A stretch of DNA of 5,488 nucleotides from Actinomycetota bacterium (GCA_026392575.1 JAPLBU010000030.1:1033-6520), one strand, 5' to 3'. Positions 1-5,139 are shown, counted from the stretch's first letter. Notes: generated from the sequence alone by a model not told the origin. Numbers and translations are program-made.

Positions 1-1
1 T

Positions 2-136
2 AGGGGGGCGAGCCTGCCCGAGCGGCTGGACGCCCTGTGGGACGCGTGGGTTCAGGCGTTCCCGAACGTCATCCCGCGGCTCGGGATGGACTGGAACAAC
101 GTCACCGACCTCGACGCTCGACGTCGGATGAGCTGA
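2..136 (+). CDS. C-terminal end of an unrecognised protein (5' end outside window)
   Basis: An open frame enters from the left edge and stops at TGA 134-136, leaving about 44 codons. The visible tail reads SLPERLDALWDAWVQAF, then a short segment containing MDWNNVTDLDARRR and a final MS. It is rich in tryptophan and charged residues, which looks like real coding sequence rather than a chance frame. I do not recognise the family. A GC-rich hairpin begins at the last base of the stop codon, as expected for the end of a transcription unit. Because the frame is cut by the window edge, neither length nor function can be judged. It could also be a decayed remnant. Confidence 0.5.
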   Translation, partial: RGASLPERLDALWDAWVQAFPNVIPRLGMDWNNVTDLDARRRMS

Positions 137-155
137 TGCGGGAGGCTCCCCGCAT
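136..155 (+). terminator. GC-rich hairpin after the upstream gene; also masks an alternative antitoxin start
   Basis: ATGCGGGA (136-143) pairs with TCCCCGCAT (147-155), with one bulged C and a GGC loop. It begins at the stop codon of the preceding gene. There is no T-tract, but many actinobacterial terminators lack one. The right arm includes the A and T of an in-frame ATG (154-156), and the only Shine-Dalgarno-like GGAGG nearby (141-145) lies in the left arm and loop. If the hairpin forms, initiation at 154 would be blocked. Confidence 0.45.
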
Positions 156-176
156 GCCCGCCCTTGACGTGGGGAC

Positions 177-194
177 TAGAATTCTGGTCATGAC
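177..194 (+). promoter_or_regulatory. Predicted leaderless promoter and operator of the Phd/RelE operon
   Basis: A -10-like TAGAAT (177-182) lies 7 nt before the ATG at 190, which places the expected transcription start at or next to the A of the ATG. No Shine-Dalgarno sequence precedes this ATG. Two 8-bp perfect palindromes sit side by side: AGAATTCT (178-185, over the -10 box) and GTCATGAC (187-194, over the start codon). Phd/YefM antitoxins autorepress from palindromes placed like this. No good -35 box is seen at the usual distance; TTGACG at 164-169 is too close to serve this -10. Confidence 0.5.
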
Positions 195-456
195 GGTCAC
201 ATCTCTGGCAAACGTCAAGGCCCAGTTGTCGGCATTCGTCGAGTCCGTGTCGACCACTCACGAACGCGTCGTGATCACCCGTAATGGTGAGCCGGCCGCG
301 GTCCTCATCTCCCCAGAGGATCTGGAGGCCCTGGAGGAGACGATCGCGATCCTGTCGGATCCTCTGGCGATGGCAGACATCGAGGAGGCCCGGCGGGCCA
401 TCGCCGAGGGTGATCTCGCCGACCAGGCCGACATCACGATGCGTCAGGGTTCGTGA
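190..456 (+). CDS. Phd/YefM-family antitoxin
   Basis: An 88-residue antitoxin of a type II toxin-antitoxin pair. It should bind and neutralise the RelE-type toxin encoded directly downstream and, with it, repress the operon. Residues 1-50 form the Phd/YefM fold: TSLANVKAQLSAFVESV, then a strand-rich RVVITRNGEPAAVLISPEDLEALEE. Residues 55-88 are the acidic, helical C-terminal segment that normally wraps the toxin. The start at 190 is chosen because family members begin with this MxxxSLAxV segment and because the -10 box fits a leaderless mRNA. ATG 154 is in frame and has GGAGG 8 nt upstream, but it adds 12 residues unlike the family and lies in a hairpin. The last base-pairs overlap the toxin start (GTGA). 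Confidence 0.88.
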   Translation: MTVTSLANVKAQLSAFVESVSTTHERVVITRNGEPAAVLISPEDLEALEETIAILSDPLAMADIEEARRAIAEGDLADQADITMRQGS

Positions 457-716
457 CCTACCGGATCAAGGTCGCGCCGCCGGCACGACGCGCACTCGAG
501 AACGACTTGCCTGAGCACGTGGCAGCGGCAGCCTGGGAGTTCATCACTGGCGCCCTGGCGGACAACCCTCAGCGCGTCGGAAAGCCACTGCTGGGCGAGC
601 TTGCCGGCTTCTGGGCTGCTCGGCGCGGCCAGTATCGCGTCGTGTACACGATCCACGACGAGATCGTCACCGTCACTATCGTGCGCGTCGCGCACCGTCG
701 GGACGCCTACCGGTGA
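453..716 (+). CDS. RelE/ParE-superfamily toxin
   Basis: An 87-residue RelE-type toxin, expected to be a ribosome-dependent mRNA endonuclease (family knowledge). The sequence shows the typical KPLxGELAGFWAARRGQYRVVYTI core (K44-I67) and the C-terminal IVRVAHRRDAYR (residues 76-87). R57, R58, Y61 and R62, with H81, R82 and Y86, match the basic and aromatic positions that bind and cut mRNA in this family, so it looks intact. The GTG start overlaps the antitoxin stop (GTGA, 453-456), so translation is probably coupled to the antitoxin. An AGGG at 446-449 is the only, poorly spaced, ribosome-binding candidate. Confidence 0.88.
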   Translation: MTYRIKVAPPARRALENDLPEHVAAAAWEFITGALADNPQRVGKPLLGELAGFWAARRGQYRVVYTIHDEIVTVTIVRVAHRRDAYR

Positions 717-738
717 TGAGCCCGACGCTCGATGTGTG

Positions 739-767
739 TCGCCAACTATAGCAAAGATTGCTATGCT
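739..767 (+). promoter_or_regulatory. Promoter and palindromic operator of the XRE regulator gene
   Basis: A perfect inverted repeat, ATAGCAA (748-754), AGA, TTGCTAT (758-764), lies directly upstream of the XRE gene. A -10-like TATGCT (762-767) overlaps its right arm, and a -35-like TCGCCA (739-744, 4 of 6 consensus bases) sits 17 bp upstream. The -10 is 6 nt before the ATG at 774, giving a leaderless transcript. Because the palindrome covers the core promoter, the most likely reading is autorepression by the XRE protein. The operator assignment is inference. Confidence 0.6.
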
Positions 768-773
768 CTCGAG

Positions 774-1292
774 ATGGATCGGCCCAGCATCCTTCGCGAC
801 GTCATGTCGCGTACTGGCATGACGCAGTCGAACTTGTCGGTGCTCAGCGGGGTTAAGCAACCGAGCCTGAGCCAGATGCTGCACGGCCGGATCGTCATGA
901 GCGACGACATGCTCGATCGATTGCTGTCGTGCATGGGGTATCGCCTTGAGGTGGTGCGCAGGCCAGTGCCGGTGAGCCTTGACCACTCGAGTGAGCGGCG
1001 CTGGAGGATGCACCAGCCGTTGGTCTCGCAGTTGTCGCCAGACTCCTTGCGGTATTGGGGGCCGGTCCTCACTCGCAACCTGGAGCGGCTGAGGCGGTCC
1101 ACCCGCGGCGATCCGCACACGCGAAATATCGACCGGTGGGGCGACCTCGTCTCATCCGGGGACATTCGGGGGATTCGCCGCGTGATGACCGGGCTCGACA
1201 CTGACTCCATCCAGATGCGTGAGGTCTCACCCTTCGGCGGACTGCTTCCCGACGGCGAGCGTAAGCGCGTGCTCACGGACGTTCAGCATTGA
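774..1292 (+). CDS. XRE-family HTH regulator with conserved C-terminal domain, antitoxin-like
   Basis: A 172-residue DNA-binding protein. Residues 5-60 form a Cro/C1-type helix-turn-helix: GMTQSNLSVLSGVKQPSLSQ spans the second and third helices, with the recognition helix at about 28-36. Residues 75-172 form a second domain with W95-G-P, RNLERLR (101-107), the GDPHTRN segment (112-118), RW..LV (121-126) and SIQMREVSPFGGLL (145-158). From memory, this domain follows similar HTH domains in many actinobacterial proteins, some paired with toxin genes; I cannot name it. The start at 774 is preferred over ATG 732, which would translate through the operator and promoter. The gene lies 57 bp after the RelE toxin on the same strand but has its own promoter. 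No partner gene follows: the next gene is convergent. Confidence 0.8.
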   Translation: MDRPSILRDVMSRTGMTQSNLSVLSGVKQPSLSQMLHGRIVMSDDMLDRLLSCMGYRLEVVRRPVPVSLDHSSERRWRMHQPLVSQLSPDSLRYWGPVLTRNLERLRRSTRGDPHTRNIDRWGDLVSSGDIRGIRRVMTGLDTDSIQMREVSPFGGLLPDGERKRVLTDVQH

Positions 1293-1331
1293 ACCCTGAA
1301 CACCTCACTCGGCTGCCCGGTGTCGAACGTC
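1278..1331. terminator. Weak dyad between convergent genes, possible bidirectional terminator
   Basis: GACGTTC (1278-1284) can pair with GAACGTC (1325-1331), and inside it ACACC (1300-1304) with GGTGT (1319-1323). The dyad spans the ends of the convergent XRE and toxin genes. The loops are long and uneven and there is no T-tract, so this is only a candidate. Confidence 0.25.
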
Positions 1332-1587
1332 ACGGGAGGAGGTCCAGGTACTGGTAACGGGCCTTCATCGCGTGGATCACCAGTTCACGGCCGCTATCGA
1401 AGCGGAGCACGACCAACTCGAGCAGTCGGCCCGACGAGTCGAATCCGAGACGGAACTGCCGAGCGGGGCTCTCCTCATCGAGTTCGGAAAGATACACAGG
1501 ATTCGTCGCGGCCTGTGCGGCGCTTTCGGCATTGATACCGTGTTTGAGTGCGGAGGCATGAACCTCCACTATGCGGCGCCAAGCCAT
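1330..1587 (-). CDS. Small BrnT-like toxin of a type II toxin-antitoxin pair
   Basis: An 85-residue basic/hydrophobic protein encoded after a ribbon-helix-helix antitoxin. The pattern is KHGI (15-18), R43/R46 with FRLGFDSSGRLLELVVLRF (45-63), then ELVIHAMKAR (68-77) and a terminal LLP. This resembles the RelE-fold BrnT layout, in which KHG, a GRLL strand and a final AR-containing segment recur; BrnT proteins are ribonucleases held by BrnA, a ribbon-helix-helix partner. Identity to BrnT proper is not strong, and it may belong to a separate actinobacterial family. The ATG at 1587 overlaps the antitoxin by 19 nt. A GTG at 1569, overlapping the antitoxin stop by one base (TAGTG), would start the protein at residue 7 (VEVHAS) and is an alternative. 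No Shine-Dalgarno site decides between them; translation is probably coupled. Confidence 0.7.
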   Translation of the reverse strand: MAWRRIVEVHASALKHGINAESAAQAATNPVYLSELDEESPARQFRLGFDSSGRLLELVVLRFDSGRELVIHAMKARYQYLDLLP

Positions 1588-1829
1588 GCGCGAACCGCTT
1601 CCCTGATTGCCTCGGAGCGACTCACGTGCTCCTTTTCGGCGCGCTGGGCCAACGCCTGCAGAAGAGCCGCATCCATGCGCACCGGCACAACGGAACCGGG
1701 TCCGTCACCGACCGGCTGACGACCGCGTTTGCGCAGTCGTTCCACCGGGTAGCCGGCCTCGGCCTCGCCCGCCCAGGCCTCAATCATCTCCTCGGTTACG
1801 GGGACGCCGTCGATCGTCTCACCAGACAT
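1569..1829 (-). CDS. Ribbon-helix-helix (CopG-like) antitoxin
   Basis: An 86-residue protein with a C-terminal ribbon-helix-helix DNA-binding domain: strand SVVPVRMD (46-53), helix A at about 54-67, turn VSRSE (69-73) and helix B IREAVRAWL (75-83). The N-terminal 45 residues (VTEEMIEAWAGEAEAGYP, then a basic RLRKRGRQP) are acidic-then-basic and probably contact the toxin. That order, toxin-binding part first and DNA-binding part last, is the reverse of many CopG-type antitoxins. It is the first gene of a two-gene operon with the BrnT-like toxin and is likely autoregulated through the palindrome over its promoter. The ATG at 1829 has no Shine-Dalgarno site. Confidence 0.82.
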   Translation of the reverse strand: MSGETIDGVPVTEEMIEAWAGEAEAGYPVERLRKRGRQPVGDGPGSVVPVRMDAALLQALAQRAEKEHVSRSEAIREAVRAWLGAA

Positions 1830-1835
1830 GCGCTA

Positions 1836-1864
1836 ATCGTAATACGAAAATGATGTGGAGTCAC
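1836..1864 (-). promoter_or_regulatory. Leaderless promoter and operator of the RHH/BrnT-like operon
   Basis: On the minus strand, a -35-like GTGACT (1864-1859; TGAC matches consensus) is followed after 17 bp by a -10-like TACGAT (1841-1836). The ATG at 1829 begins 6 nt further on, so the transcript should be leaderless. An 11-bp palindrome, TCGTA-A-TACGA (1837-1847 on the plus strand), overlaps the -10 box and fits a ribbon-helix-helix operator. Operator binding is inference. Confidence 0.55.
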
Positions 1865-2061
1865 TTAACCTGCCAATTTGCGGTGGGACCAGCCATGGCG
1901 AGGATAGTGAGTGGCGACCTTCCGATCTTCGCCGGATCTCGGCCAGTTATCCACAGATTGTGCGTGTGTGAAAGGGCAGAGAATAGGGCAGAACTTCTTT
2001 GCCTGCTGATTGGGTAGGAAAGGTCGGCGCCGAAAGTCGTTGCGCTGGAGGGGGTTTCGAG
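1865..2061. other. Non-coding stretch between the TA operon promoter and tRNA-Phe
   Basis: Frames here do not have the coding pattern of their neighbours and show no family signature. It contains one DnaA-box 9-mer (listed separately), a perfect 10-bp palindrome TCGGCGCCGA (2024-2033) without a loop, and a 16-nt segment (1915-1930) matching 15 bases of the tRNA anticodon-arm region (2086-2101). No convincing terminator follows the 3' end of the tRNA. Confidence 0.4.
1947..1955 (+). other. Single consensus DnaA-box 9-mer
   Basis: TTATCCACA at 1947-1955 is identical to the consensus DnaA-binding 9-mer. It is the only one I find in the window on either strand. An origin would need several, plus dnaA/dnaN-type neighbours, so this is at most an isolated binding site and may be chance. 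Confidence 0.3.
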
Positions 2062-2135
2062 TGGCCAGGGGCGGGGTCGAACCGCCGACCTTCCGATTTT
2101 CAGTCGGACGCTCGTACCAACTGAGCTACCTGGCC
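2062..2135 (-). tRNA. tRNA-Phe (anticodon GAA)
   Basis: A 74-nt cloverleaf on the minus strand. The acceptor stem GGCCAGG/CCTGGCC is perfect with discriminator A (2062). The D arm is GCTC/GAGC. The anticodon stem TCCGA/TCGGA closes the loop CTGAAAA, giving anticodon GAA. The T stem GGCGG/CCGCC encloses TTCGACC. The CCA tail is not encoded and must be added after transcription. It is divergent from the hydrolase gene. Its 3' end faces the toxin-antitoxin cluster, the side on which tRNA-integrating islands insert. Confidence 0.96.
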
Positions 2136-2299
2136 GTCTGCCCGTGTCCTTCGGCTTCCTGCGATCTTCGTGAGGAAGACGTGGGTGTCTGGACTCGAGC
2201 AAACAGATATTAGCGGCTGAGCCTCGCTGAGCGCCGCTGGGGGCAGTCAGCACTCAGCGCGCAATCGCCCCACCCCAGGGGAATGATGGTCAGGAAGGG
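2136..2299. promoter_or_regulatory. Divergent intergenic region between tRNA-Phe and the serine hydrolase
   Basis: The only AT-rich patch is AAACAGATATTA (2201-2212), which could hold a -10 box for either direction (TAATAT on the minus strand), but no matching -35 is visible, so I assign no promoter. It is followed by a 6-bp GC stem AGCGGC/GCCGCT (2212-2217 with 2233-2238, 15-nt loop) containing two GCTGAGC direct repeats (2216-2222 and 2226-2232). These would fall in the 5' leader of the hydrolase mRNA if transcription starts upstream of them. AGGAAGGGG (2292-2300) is the ribosome-binding site for ATG 2309. Confidence 0.35.
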
Positions 2300-2308
2300 G
2301 TGGTGACC

Positions 2309-4294
2309 ATGAGAAGCACTCTGGTCAAGCAACGGGGAATCACAATCGCATTCGCGCTGGTGGTGACGGGGGGACTGCTGGCACCGCTGGCTCCGGCCCA
2401 GGCCGCTGACCAGACGACCTACGCGTCCGCGACGTCCACGGCGCAGGCCGCCATCGAGGCGGCGGTCGCTGGGGGGAGTGTCGACTCGATCACGATCGGC
2501 CTCACGGATGCCAACGGGCTGATCTGGACGAGTTCCGCCGGACGCGTGACCTCGACCATCAGTGCTCCGACCGCGACCACGATGTTCGGGATCGGCTCGG
2601 TCACCAAGGTCATCACGACCGCCGCCGTCATGCAGCTGGTGGATCAGGGGAGGATCGGCCTCGATCAGCCGGTTGTCAGCTACCTGCCGAGCTTCACGAT
2701 GCTGTCACCGCAGTACCGGCAGATCACCGTGCGCATGCTGCTCAACCACAGTGCCGGGTTCCCGGGCGCGGACTACGCGAACGGCTTCACGACCAGCCCG
2801 TTCCCCGGCTACGCCAAGCAGGCCATCAACACGCTTTCGCACAGCACGCTGAAGACCACTCCCGGCGCCTTGAGCGTGTATTGCAATGACTGCTTCACCG
2901 TTGCAGGTGAGGTCGTGGCCGCGGTGAGCGGAATGCCGTTCACGACATACGTCGAACGGAACCTCCTGCAGCCGCTCGGGATGGAGAAGTCGACATTCAT
3001 CACGAAGGCGATGCCCGCGTTGGGCACCGTCGCCCGCACGTTCGATGACGGTGTCATGCGTCCGCAGGAGGTCACCAACGTCTATGCCTCGGGCGGCCTG
3101 CTATCGACGCCGGCGGACATGAGCGCCTTCGCGCGCATGTTCTTGAACAAGGGCAAGGTCGGCGCAACGTCGGTGCTGACCCCGCAATCCGTGGAGCAGA
3201 TGGGCCACGACCAGATTGCGACCACGCTGGATCCCGGCACCGATCCCTATCTGATCTATGGGCTGGGCTGGGACTCCGTGAGCAATGCCACGCTGCGGTT
3301 CGAAGGGGTCCGCGGATGGAGCAAGAACGGCGCGACCGGCGACTACCACGCCGATTTCGTCCTGGCTCCTGACGCCGGTCTTGCCGTGTTCGCCTCTGCG
3401 GCGGGCGAGCAGCCCGGCATCGACGGCGTCCCCTCGCGCATCGCTGAAGCCCTGCTCGTCGACGCGTTGCGCGCCCAGGGCGCCATCGGAGCTCGTTCGC
3501 TGGCGGTCAATGCGCCAGGGGTGGCGACTCCTACGGAGGACGACGTCAACGCAATGCTGGGCACCTATCTGGCCTCCGCCGGCGGCAGCATGCGCGTCAC
3601 GGCGACGGGGCAGGCCGGTGTGCTGCAGGTGAGCAAGCTGGCCGCAGGCGCCTGGTTGCCGTTGGAGCAGGTCTCCTTCAGAGCAGACGGCTCCTGGTGG
3701 CCGACGAACTCGGCGGCGCACTCCTGGTTCTCGTCGTTGGGCTGGGCCCGCAACTACCTCGTGCAGTCCATCCGTTCGGGTGATCAGGTGGCGAGCTTCG
3801 TTGTCGCGGAACGCGTCCTGCCGAGTGGTCCCACCGCCGCCGCGTGGAGCAAGCGCATGGGGGTGTGGCTCAACGTCAACGAGCGTGTCGACTCGCTCAG
3901 CTGGAGTTCCCCGGCGACGCTGATGTCGCGGATCCCGGGAACTCCGGGTTACATCGACATGGGCGGCACTGCCCTTGACGCGCACAGCAGGATTGCCACG
4001 GTGTTCGCTCAGGTTCCGGTGAACAACGGTCGCGATCAGAACGACGCTGTACCGCTCGCCGGCGGCCTGCTGCGTTCGGGATACGAGGTCTACCGTTCGG
4101 CTGCCACAGTCCCCGCACTGGCGAGTGGCAGCACGACGATCACCATCGGGGCCGACGGCTATGGCGAATGGGTTCGATTGCCGAAGGCCGGCAGGGTGAC
4201 GGTGGCAGGCGCTGAAGGCTGGCACGGGTCTGCCCCCGCTTTGGTTGACTCGCGGGGTGGGGTGGTTCAGGCCGCTTTCGCGACCGTGTGGTGA
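2309..4294 (+). CDS. Secreted serine beta-lactamase/PBP-type hydrolase, 3' end replaced by IS DNA
   Basis: An exported serine hydrolase of the class C beta-lactamase/DD-peptidase/esterase family (661 residues as read). Residues 1-32 are a Sec signal peptide: basic start, hydrophobic core ITIAFALVVTGGLLAPLAP, AQA cleavage site. The catalytic domain is at about 38-385. The active-site serine is in SVTK (S97, K100), the second motif is YCN (Y191-N193) and KNG (339-341) is in the place of KTG/HxG. LLNHSAGFPG (144-153) and GGLLSTPADM (262-271) are also typical. The C-terminal region after about 395 is an unrecognised accessory region. The ATG at 2309 has AGGAAGGGG 8 nt upstream; GTG 2300 and 2303 are in-frame alternatives. 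From codon 640 on, the reading frame is IS sequence (4226 onward), adding 22 foreign residues before TGA 4292-4294. The catalytic domain is intact, but the native C-terminus is lost. Substrate cannot be told; beta-lactam resistance should not be assumed. Confidence 0.85.
   Translation: MRSTLVKQRGITIAFALVVTGGLLAPLAPAQAADQTTYASATSTAQAAIEAAVAGGSVDSITIGLTDANGLIWTSSAGRVTSTISAPTATTMFGIGSVTKVITTAAVMQLVDQGRIGLDQPVVSYLPSFTMLSPQYRQITVRMLLNHSAGFPGADYANGFTTSPFPGYAKQAINTLSHSTLKTTPGALSVYCNDCFTVAGEVVAAVSGMPFTTYVERNLLQPLGMEKSTFITKAMPALGTVARTFDDGVMRPQEVTNVYASGGLLSTPADMSAFARMFLNKGKVGATSVLTPQSVEQMGHDQIATTLDPGTDPYLIYGLGWDSVSNATLRFEGVRGWSKNGATGDYHADFVLAPDAGLAVFASAAGEQPGIDGVPSRIAEALLVDALRAQGAIGARSLAVNAPGVATPTEDDVNAMLGTYLASAGGSMRVTATGQAGVLQVSKLAAGAWLPLEQVSFRADGSWWPTNSAAHSWFSSLGWARNYLVQSIRSGDQVASFVVAERVLPSGPTAAAWSKRMGVWLNVNERVDSLSWSSPATLMSRIPGTPGYIDMGGTALDAHSRIATVFAQVPVNNGRDQNDAVPLAGGLLRSGYEVYRSAATVPALASGSTTITIGADGYGEWVRLPKAGRVTVAGAEGWHGSAPALVDSRGGVVQAAFATVW
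4226..4251 (+). repeat. Left terminal inverted repeat of the IS
   Basis: It begins GGGTCTGCCC and ends GGTTGACTC. It matches the reverse complement of 5463-5488 at 22 of 26 positions, with differences at repeat positions 11, 12, 13 and 17. It lies just beyond the orfB stop and supplies the first foreign codons of the interrupted hydrolase gene. Confidence 0.88.
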
Positions 4295-5139
4295 ATCGTC
4301 TCAAACTCGATGGGCGTGAGCTTTCCCAGGGCACGCTGCCGGCGGCGACGGTGGTAGGTCCGCTCGATCCAGTGGACAATCGCGAGGCGTAGCTCCTCGC
4401 GGGTGGTCCACTGCTTGCGGTTCAGGACGTTCTTTTGCAGCAGGGAGAAGAACGACTCCATGGCCGCGTTGTCGCCGGCCGAGGACACCCTGCCCATCGA
4501 GCCGCGCAGGTTGTTGTTGGCCAGCATGCGGGTGAACTTCTTGGAACGAAATTGACTGCCTCTGTCCGAGTGAACAATGGTTCCGGCGGGTCGGCCGCGC
4601 AGGATGATCGCCATGCGCAGCGCGTTGACGGCCAGCGATGCCTTCATCCGGGAGTCGATCGAGTAGCCGACGATCCGGTTGGAATGACAGTCCTTGATCG
4701 CGCACAGGTAGACCTTCCCCTCCGCGGTCCAGTGCTCGGTGATGTCGACCAGCCACAGCACGTCGGGCGCGTCCGCGGTGAAGTCCCGGTTGACCAGGTC
4801 GTCGTGGACCGCGGGCCCGGCCTTCTTCCCCGAGCCCCGCTTCTTGACGATCACCGACACGATCCCCTGCAGCGCACACAGCCGCTGCACGCGGTTCTCA
4901 CTGGCCGTGAGGCCCTTCTCATGGACCAGTTCATCGGCGATGAGCCGGTACCCGAACTCCGGGTCGTCGGCGTGCACGTCGTACGCGGCGTTGATCAGGT
5001 GCGCGTCGTCCCAGTCCCGCCGGCAGACGGGGTCCTTCCGCCACGCGTGATACGCCTGCGTGGAGAAGCCCAGCACCCGGCACGTCACCGTGACCGGGAT
5101 CCCCTCGCCGGCGAGTTCGCCGACCAGGGGATACATCAT
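4267..5139 (-). CDS. IS3-family transposase OrfB (DDE catalytic subunit)
   Basis: A 290-residue integrase-core (RNase H fold) protein that catalyses strand cutting and joining, normally as the OrfAB fusion. An HTH_21-like region occupies about residues 45-95 (FGYRLIADEL, ENRVQRLCAL). The DDE motif is complete: D132 in LWLVDITEH, D192 in VHSDRGSQF and E228 in DNAAMESFF, with 35 residues between the second D and the E. The C-terminus has the usual YHRRRRQRALGKLTPIEFE. ATG 5139 overlaps the orfA stop (ATGA, 5139-5136), and its frame is -1 relative to orfA. It can be made by the frameshift at 5145-5139 or by coupled reinitiation. No truncation is seen. Confidence 0.95.
   Translation of the reverse strand: MMYPLVGELAGEGIPVTVTCRVLGFSTQAYHAWRKDPVCRRDWDDAHLINAAYDVHADDPEFGYRLIADELVHEKGLTASENRVQRLCALQGIVSVIVKKRGSGKKAGPAVHDDLVNRDFTADAPDVLWLVDITEHWTAEGKVYLCAIKDCHSNRIVGYSIDSRMKASLAVNALRMAIILRGRPAGTIVHSDRGSQFRSKKFTRMLANNNLRGSMGRVSSAGDNAAMESFFSLLQKNVLNRKQWTTREELRLAIVHWIERTYHRRRRQRALGKLTPIEFETIHHTVAKAA

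Noticed and set aside
37..189. Extended N-terminus of the Phd antitoxin from ATG 37
   Set aside because: It would overlap the upstream gene end and hairpin and adds about 50 residues unlike the family.
732..773. Extended start of the XRE gene at ATG 732
   Set aside because: It would translate through the operator palindrome and the -10 box; 774 matches the leaderless promoter and HTH family N-terminus.
444..1118. Minus-strand open frame of 224 codons opposite the RelE toxin and the XRE gene
   Set aside because: It spans two well-supported plus-strand genes and their promoter, with no recognisable domain.
1372..1853. Plus-strand frames opposite the RHH/BrnT-like operon
   Set aside because: Low-complexity composition, no motif; the minus strand has two proteins with clear family patterns and operon overlap.
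1919..1928. CTTCCGATCT, identical to the end of a common sequencing adapter
   Set aside because: Only ten bases match and the flanks do not; chance is sufficient.
2024..2033. Perfect palindrome TCGGCGCCGA as tRNA terminator
   Set aside because: No loop and no T-tract; as RNA it could form at most a very short stem.
1865..2061. Replication origin suggested by the DnaA box
   Set aside because: One box only, no AT-rich unwinding region and no replication genes nearby.
1861..2253. Frames running through tRNA-Phe on either strand
   Set aside because: A frame that needs to translate a complete tRNA is a classic artefact.
3101..4225. Long minus-strand open frame of 374 codons opposite the serine hydrolase
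   Set aside because: It is rich in Arg, Gly and His without any family motif and lies fully opposite a gene with signal peptide and three catalytic motifs; a GC-rich antisense shadow.
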